From positions 1-11,351 of the forward strand of contig JAESTW010000420.1 of NCBI GenBank assembly GCA_016763395.1: DNA of 11,351 nt, in the 5' to 3' direction. The position numbers were made by a program, and so were the translations under genes. The notes beneath the pieces were generated by a model. The model made no database searches and had not been told where the DNA came from. It saw only the letters and a list, made by a program, of their open reading frames with translations. This DNA comes from Kofleriaceae bacterium. Its GTDB lineage: Bacteria > Myxococcota_A > Polyangia > Haliangiales > Haliangiaceae. Shown here piece after piece: positions 7,188 through 11,351 of the stretch (positions within the stretch are counted from its first letter, which is position 1; each line of letters opens with the position of its first letter).

Positions 7188-8744
7188 TTAGCTCCTATCC
7201 AGTGGTGATGAAGAGCCGCCCGACGAAGAACTACCCGACGAAGAACTACCCGACGAAGAACTATCCGAACCGTCGACCGGTGATCGCCCAAACTGGGAAC
7301 TCGCGTTATCGACGATATCCAAGGCGCGATTTCGCCGTTCAGCCCGCGACTGAAAGGTGTCATTCTCGACAATTTGCTGGCGGTCCAGGAGCGGCAGAAA
7401 GTCCAGACTGAGTTCGGATGAAGGCAGGATTACAATACCGTAGAGCGACGCTTGTTGCGAGAGCGCTGCGATGAGCTCCGGATCGACATGGCACTGTCCG
7501 TGAGTGATAATGTATACGACGATGTTGCGATGCTGATCGCGTTTTAGGCGAGTCATCTCGAGTACCAACTGCCGAAACACCTTGCCGTAGTTTCGTCCGT
7601 GTTCCGAGCGAAACGAGAGCAAATAGGGAACCGGAAACGAACTCCCTCGGGCCACCTTTACGATTTCGTGCAACCTGGAGTCGAAGAAACGCAGCCAAAT
7701 TTCGTCTCCTTGCAAGGAGAGTTTTTTGACCAGGGTCAGAGCCAATCCGCGCGCGAACACTTGGCGTTTCCCACGCATCGAAGCTGACGAATCGACTAGA
7801 ACATAGTGCAGTCGACGCTCGTCATCGCGCTCCCGCTCGTGTCCGAAGTACAGCAATTCTTGGTCGACAACCTTTTGCTCAAAGATCTCGTCGTCGTACG
7901 CAAGTTCGGACAGCATCAGAGAGTCGATATTGCCTTTGCGTTCAATTGACGCATACCCGTCCATCGCAAATGCCTGTACACCCGCCGCCCTCTTGGTTTC
8001 GAGTACGGAGGGCAAGAGGTCCAGTGAGAATTTCGCAACGTCGTTGGCCTCGGGCGAATCCAAGGCAGCGAAGAGGTCGACCAAATCCAATCCGCGTCCG
8101 AGGGCGTCTGCGCCGTGCGCGGAGTCCTCTTTGAACAGGCCCAAAAGGCGGACCGTATCCAGATCGATGAGCTCAGTGGAAGTGTAAATATGCAATTCGT
8201 GCAAGTTCACAATCTGTAAAAAACTCTCGATCGACTCGGAGCCAAAGGTCGCCTCGTGTTCGGCGAAGTCGACGTTTTGGTAGAGAATCGGGTCTAAAGG
8301 AAGTTCCTCAGCTCCGGCTGATTTCGCTGAGTTGTCCCAATGCTGATAGGTGTCGGACAAGATTCGGATTAGCAACACCGCAATCAAATCATCTCGCAAG
8401 CGCCATCCTGCGAGTTTCTCTACCACGTCCGACTCGGCCAAACGACGAATCAGCTTTTCGTATTTGTTCAACAGCACCCCAAAAGACTCAGAGGGAGCAA
8501 CTTGTCCCAGAGCGCTGCTGGGCCGTATCTCGTATCCACCAACTCCGGGCTGCGAGGTTAGGAGAGCTCCAATGTCATACACAACAAAGAGCGGCAAATG
8601 GATCCCTAGACGCTGGGCCGAATTGTGCCAGGTGGCAGCGCGGACAAGCGCCATCGTATTGTCGATGTGCACTTGGGAATAGACCATCGTGCCCATCTGT
8701 TTTGCGAGATACGAACGGGACAGCGATGAAGGTATAGGACTCAT
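7188..8744 (-). CDS. VWA-domain protein of ViaA-like layout with altered metal site
   Basis: In this 518-residue protein the first 300 residues are helical, and a C-terminal von Willebrand A domain follows at about 311-455. Its first strand and MIDAS loop, LHYVLVDSSASMRGK, carry the DxSxS residues D318, S320 and S322. The later MIDAS positions differ from the usual ones: GRNYG (383-387) has Arg where Thr is normal, and IITHGQ (412-417) has His415 where TDG has Asp. Metal binding may therefore be weak or altered. The VWA fold at the C-terminus and a MoxR gene just upstream match the RavA-ViaA pairing, in which the VWA protein is the partner of the AAA+ ATPase. The tail after 481 is a low-complexity Ser/Gly run. 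The gene starts at ATG 8742-8744, 21 bp after the ATPase gene, with only a weak ribosome site. It is likely cytoplasmic. Confidence 0.87.
   Translation of the reverse strand: MSPIPSSLSRSYLAKQMGTMVYSQVHIDNTMALVRAATWHNSAQRLGIHLPLFVVYDIGALLTSQPGVGGYEIRPSSALGQVAPSESFGVLLNKYEKLIRRLAESDVVEKLAGWRLRDDLIAVLLIRILSDTYQHWDNSAKSAGAEELPLDPILYQNVDFAEHEATFGSESIESFLQIVNLHELHIYTSTELIDLDTVRLLGLFKEDSAHGADALGRGLDLVDLFAALDSPEANDVAKFSLDLLPSVLETKRAAGVQAFAMDGYASIERKGNIDSLMLSELAYDDEIFEQKVVDQELLYFGHERERDDERRLHYVLVDSSASMRGKRQVFARGLALTLVKKLSLQGDEIWLRFFDSRLHEIVKVARGSSFPVPYLLSFRSEHGRNYGKVFRQLVLEMTRLKRDQHRNIVVYIITHGQCHVDPELIAALSQQASLYGIVILPSSELSLDFLPLLDRQQIVENDTFQSRAERRNRALDIVDNASSQFGRSPVDGSDSSSSGSSSSGSSSSGGSSSPLDRS
7192..7196 (-). 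promoter_or_regulatory. Ribosome binding site for the TPR/HEAT gene
   Basis: AGGAG lies 9 nt before the ATG at 7182, within the final codons of the VWA gene, and supports that start. The arrangement would let ribosomes finishing the VWA gene restart nearby. Confidence 0.7.
7219..7263. repeat. Three perfect 15-bp tandem repeats inside the VWA gene tail
   Basis: The unit CCCGACGAAGAACTA occurs three times in a row (7219-7233, 7234-7248, 7249-7263), with a degenerate copy starting at 7264. The period is a multiple of three, so each copy adds five residues (Ser-Ser-Ser-Ser-Gly type) to the VWA protein. Such repeats change copy number by slippage without breaking the frame, so tail length may vary between strains. 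Confidence 0.85.
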
Positions 8745-8765
8745 GTCGATATCCAGCCAGGCGGG

Positions 8766-10043
8766 CTAGCCGCCAAATTTAGAGGATGCAAAGACACTCT
8801 CCAGGAGTTGATCAACCTCCATAACCATTCGCCGTGCGGTTTCTTGGTCGATGGCGCTGAGAGCCGCCTTGATTTCGTTGAGATTTTTCAATTGCGAAAA
8901 GAGCTGAATGTCCGAGAGTTCTCCACCCGATGTGAGTAATTCTCGAATCAAATTAAGCTCAGCCAGCAAGTCTTGCAAACTGGCCTGGGGACCGATGAAG
9001 CGCCTCTGCTCCGGATGCTCCCGGTAATAGTTGTCAACAACCGGATTCACAATCTCTTCAAGCAAGTCAGCCTGATCGAAGGTATTCCACATGTGACGCA
9101 GAATGAAGAAGTCGCCATCATGAGGCTCGCTGCGCCCGTCAAAGAGGGCAGAAGCGGCAAAAAGCTTGAGGATCTTGACCGCACGCCTGTCCGAGATCGT
9201 AATTCCCTCCGAACGAATTTGAAAAACCAGCCCCTTGTATTTGGCCAAGAACTCTTCGGAGAAATTCATATATTGTCCGAATCCCTTTTGCAAATTTCGC
9301 AAATCGGACGCGTGAACAATGGGTTGTATCGAATCAACACCACTCATTTTTCGGACTTCGTGATTCACCCCGCGCTTGAGCAATTCATGAAAGTGATATG
9401 AATCTAAGTTCTCAGAAAACACCCTGAGCAAAAATCTGTCGAACATCGCTGTCAGATTATCGTCGTTTGGAGCCTCGTTGGAGGCAGCGAACATCGAAAT
9501 TAGGGGCACATGCATCACGTCCGGCCCGTTTGAATAACGGCGCTCGTTGATCAATGTGAGTAGCGAGTTGAGAATTGCCGAGTTGGACTTGAAAATCTCG
9601 TCCAAAAACACGATCTCAGCACTGGGCAACATCTTCTCCGTACGCCTAGTGTAGCGGCCGTCCCGAAACGCGCGAATATCTACCGGACCAAAGAGCTCGT
9701 TGGGCTCGGTAAATCTCGTAAGTAGATACTCAAAGTAGTCTGCATTAAGTAGTCGCGCAAACATGCGAATCAGTGCCGACTTCGCCGTTCCAGGAGGGCC
9801 GATAAGCACCATGTGCTCGCCCGCAATCGCGCTGATGATAAGCAGCCGAATGATCTCCTGCTTGTCCAGGAAGTGCGTGTTTAGGACACGGGCGACCTCC
9901 TGGAATTGTGTACTAAGTTTTGTGACATCAACCTGCTCGCTGACCGAGGAGGTACTTCCTAGTGGCGCGGGTGAGGCAGCAGTCGGTGGATTTTGGACCG
10001 GTGGATTCGGGACCGGTGGATTTGGTTTATTCGGGGTGTCCAT
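8766..10043 (-). CDS. RavA-like MoxR-family AAA+ ATPase
   Basis: The 425-residue protein has a Pro/Asn-rich tail (residues 5-20), a linker and a full MoxR-type AAA+ core. Walker A is GPPGTAKS (82-89), Walker B is IVFLDE (144-149), sensor 1 is in AASNE (Asn189) and the arginine finger is likely R203 in FDRFLLR. Sensor 2 is likely in ISDRRAVK (R286/R287). The segments YFEYLLTRFTEPNELFGP and SNSAILNSLLTLINERRY are typical of the RavA branch. The C-terminal 100 residues are helical and lack any obvious extra domain. By family precedent it forms a ring that remodels protein complexes with the VWA protein encoded next. Its ATG overlaps the end of the upstream gene by 17 bp, suggesting coupled translation; its own ribosome site is weak. 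Confidence 0.93.
   Translation of the reverse strand: MDTPNKPNPPVPNPPVQNPPTAASPAPLGSTSSVSEQVDVTKLSTQFQEVARVLNTHFLDKQEIIRLLIISAIAGEHMVLIGPPGTAKSALIRMFARLLNADYFEYLLTRFTEPNELFGPVDIRAFRDGRYTRRTEKMLPSAEIVFLDEIFKSNSAILNSLLTLINERRYSNGPDVMHVPLISMFAASNEAPNDDNLTAMFDRFLLRVFSENLDSYHFHELLKRGVNHEVRKMSGVDSIQPIVHASDLRNLQKGFGQYMNFSEEFLAKYKGLVFQIRSEGITISDRRAVKILKLFAASALFDGRSEPHDGDFFILRHMWNTFDQADLLEEIVNPVVDNYYREHPEQRRFIGPQASLQDLLAELNLIRELLTSGGELSDIQLFSQLKNLNEIKAALSAIDQETARRMVMEVDQLLESVFASSKFGG
9985..10029. repeat. 15-bp tandem repeats encoding the Pro-rich N-terminus of the ATPase
   Basis: Three units of about 15 bp begin with GGTGGATT at 9985, 10000 and 10015, with a few mismatches between copies. They encode the PNPPV-type repeats at residues 6-20 of the AAA+ protein. 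The third unit touches the stop codon of the overlapping upstream gene (10027-10029). The period keeps the frame intact. Confidence 0.7.
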
Positions 10044-11190
10044 CTTGTTTGTTCTCTTTTGACTCTAACATGCCAAAGTGGCGCCGCATGCGGGCGGCGA
10101 GGCCGGGGGCTACGCCTTCTCCCAGTTGTTCCCCCGCTTGGCTGCGATGCAATTGCCAGCGCGCCTTCAGTCGGGGATCCGAGTTTAGTCCGGGCGGATG
10201 TGCCAAGGCAGGATCGAGCTGTGCCAAAGCAGCGGGTACGCTAAAAAATGTCGCAAGCCCACGGGCGCGATCTTTGGATCCCAATACCGTCGCCAAGAGC
10301 GGGCTTTTTTCTGTCAAATGAACTTCGTCCAGAGCTAGAAGACAGTTCAAGTACGAGAGAAACGCAGCCACGGTGCGGACGTCTTGTTCTTTGGGAGATC
10401 GCTCGAGCATTTGATCAAAGCTCGCAGCCAGACGAGCCGGCGTCTCCACGATCTCAAAAGGAGAGTTTCCTCGAACGGCAGAATACGAAATTGCTCGGGC
10501 CAATTCGGAATCTCGTAGCAAGAAAACCACATCTTCCCAATGCAGGTGCGGAGTGATGGGGGAACTCAGTAAGAGCTGCGAGAGTGGTGATCGCCTGAGC
10601 AAGGTTCCAATCACTGCTGCTACCTCTGCACCGACAAACAAGTCGCGAAAACCAACCGTAGTTTCTTCTTGCGAAACTCGGCGAACTTGCTCCCAGCGCA
10701 ATAACCGATGAGGTGTCGGTTGTCCGTGGAAGGTAGCGGAACCGGTCCACCAGGACACTTTGACGTCCGTCCGGGATATATCGAAGAAGTTGTGAAGCAG
10801 AGCGTGCCTGGCCAATACCCGGTTGCGATTCCCTGTCCGAGGACGAGCGGCGAACTGCTGCGCACTGGCCACGATCCTAGCTCGGACAGAGTCGGACACC
10901 ATCCAGCCGTCGGCATCCGGGTGGCACAGGTAGAGCAAGTTGTGCACTGCTGCAGCCAAACTCAACTCGTCGACGCCAAAGAGAATGGCGGGCGGCGAGA
11001 CTACCAAACGGGCGAGAACCACATCTCGGGCCCCGTCGATAGCCATAAGGGGCACGCTCGCATGCGGCAATCCGCGCTCGAGCTCTTCGAATGTTTCCTC
11101 GTCAATGGGGGCGCCGACGTGCAGGTCTCCACCGGCGACCATTGGCAGCACAAAGCGCTCTAAAAACTTGGCGCAACTCTCATTAGACAT
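10027..11190 (-). CDS. Uncharacterised protein, first visible gene of the MoxR/VWA cluster
   Basis: I do not recognise this protein. With the ATG at 11188-11190 it has 387 residues, no signal peptide and no clear membrane segment; it is probably cytoplasmic and mostly helical. Conspicuous segments are a hydrophobic stretch VVLARLVVSPPAILFGVDEL in the first quarter, HNLLYLCHPDADGW, VSWWTGSATFHGQ in the middle, and a basic C-terminus (ARMRRHFGMLESKENKQ). No catalytic or nucleotide-binding motif is visible. The frame stays open upstream to the window edge, with a TTG at 11283. I prefer 11190 because AGGTG lies 8 nt upstream and because another frame there looks like the end of a different gene. 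The stop overlaps the ATPase start by 17 bp, so it very likely works with the ATPase. Confidence 0.75.
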   Translation of the reverse strand: MSNESCAKFLERFVLPMVAGGDLHVGAPIDEETFEELERGLPHASVPLMAIDGARDVVLARLVVSPPAILFGVDELSLAAAVHNLLYLCHPDADGWMVSDSVRARIVASAQQFAARPRTGNRNRVLARHALLHNFFDISRTDVKVSWWTGSATFHGQPTPHRLLRWEQVRRVSQEETTVGFRDLFVGAEVAAVIGTLLRRSPLSQLLLSSPITPHLHWEDVVFLLRDSELARAISYSAVRGNSPFEIVETPARLAASFDQMLERSPKEQDVRTVAAFLSYLNCLLALDEVHLTEKSPLLATVLGSKDRARGLATFFSVPAALAQLDPALAHPPGLNSDPRLKARWQLHRSQAGEQLGEGVAPGLAARMRRHFGMLESKENKQDGHPE

Positions 11191-11198
11191 ACGTGAAA

Positions 11199-11203
11199 CA
11201 CCT
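11199..11203 (-). promoter_or_regulatory. Ribosome binding site supporting the start at 11190
   Basis: AGGTG sits 8 nt before the ATG at 11190. The further-upstream TTG at 11283 has no comparable site seen. Confidence 0.5.
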
Positions 11204-11225
11204 ACGACGTTTTCGGAATACCACC

Positions 11226-11351
11226 TTAGGGTCTGTCCATAAATAAGTCGATCGTTTTCGGTTGTGAGTCGCTTTCCAGGCAAGGCGCGAAAAGGGCGCT
11301 GGGCTGGCCCAGTAACCGATTGAGCAACGATACGCTGCGCGCCAGACGAGA
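11226..11351 (-). CDS. Possible C-terminal end of an upstream gene (partial)
   Basis: One minus-strand frame is open from the right edge for 41 codons and ends at TAA (11226-11228), 35 nt before the ATG of the uncharacterised gene. It includes a plausible helical stretch SVSLLNRLLGQPSALFAP. It would fit the close spacing of this cluster. A 41-codon open frame can arise by chance, and the frame of the downstream gene is also open here, so this is tentative. Confidence 0.35.
   Translation of the reverse strand, partial: SRLARSVSLLNRLLGQPSALFAPCLESDSQPKTIDLFMDRP

Noticed and set aside
7219..7263. Possible CRISPR-like repeat
   Set aside because: The units are directly tandem with no spacers and encode a low-complexity tail.
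8973..9401. 142-codon open frame on the plus strand
   Set aside because: It is antisense to the ATPase C-terminal half, with no recognisable pattern.
10708..11163. 151-codon open frame on the plus strand
   Set aside because: It is antisense to the uncharacterised gene, which has the better start and operon context.
11206..11270. Promoter for the MoxR cluster (CTCACA, 17 nt, TATTTA)
   Set aside because: Only 4 of 6 and 3 of 6 consensus matches, too weak to annotate.
11281..11283. TTG as start of the uncharacterised gene
   Set aside because: No ribosome site is seen, and the ATG at 11190 has AGGTG at good spacing.

Overview
This window carries a dense run of bacterial genes, all on the minus strand. 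By eye the base composition is mid-50s % GC. The organism looks like a myxobacterial-type (former deltaproteobacterial, e.g. Myxococcota or Bradymonadota) lineage. The clues are several lipoproteins with Gly/Ser/Asp-rich or Cys-rich linkers just after the lipobox, and a MoxR/VWA/HEAT cluster. The species cannot be named from sequence alone.

Right half (about 11190 down to 4375, transcribed right to left): a tightly spaced gene set. It comprises an unrecognised ~387-residue protein, a RavA-like MoxR AAA+ ATPase, a VWA-domain protein of ViaA-like layout, a TPR-plus-HEAT scaffold protein and a Cys-rich lipoprotein. The unknown gene and the ATPase gene overlap by 17 bp, and the remaining gaps are about 21, 5 and 0-51 bp. 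This looks like one operon encoding an ATPase-driven chaperone or remodelling module: the AAA+ motor works with its VWA partner, the TPR/HEAT protein probably supplies a binding platform, and the lipoprotein may link it to the envelope. The VWA domain has lost two of the usual metal-site residues. The end of a further upstream gene may be cut by the right edge.

Middle (4374 to 1185): a short intergenic region holds a good sigma-70-type promoter (4313-4342). It drives a three-gene operon of rlmN (23S rRNA/tRNA adenine-C2 methyltransferase), a secreted or lipid-anchored endonuclease/exonuclease/phosphatase-fold hydrolase starting 2 nt after rlmN, and an atypical short-chain dehydrogenase of the NmrA/HTATIP2 type.

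Left end (1 to 1076): a lipoprotein with a right-handed parallel beta-helix. Its reading frame is closed by a TAG, but the same frame past the TAG continues with beta-helix-like sequence to the window edge. This suggests a nonsense mutation or a read-through codon.

No tRNA, rRNA, CRISPR array, insertion sequence or integrase was seen.
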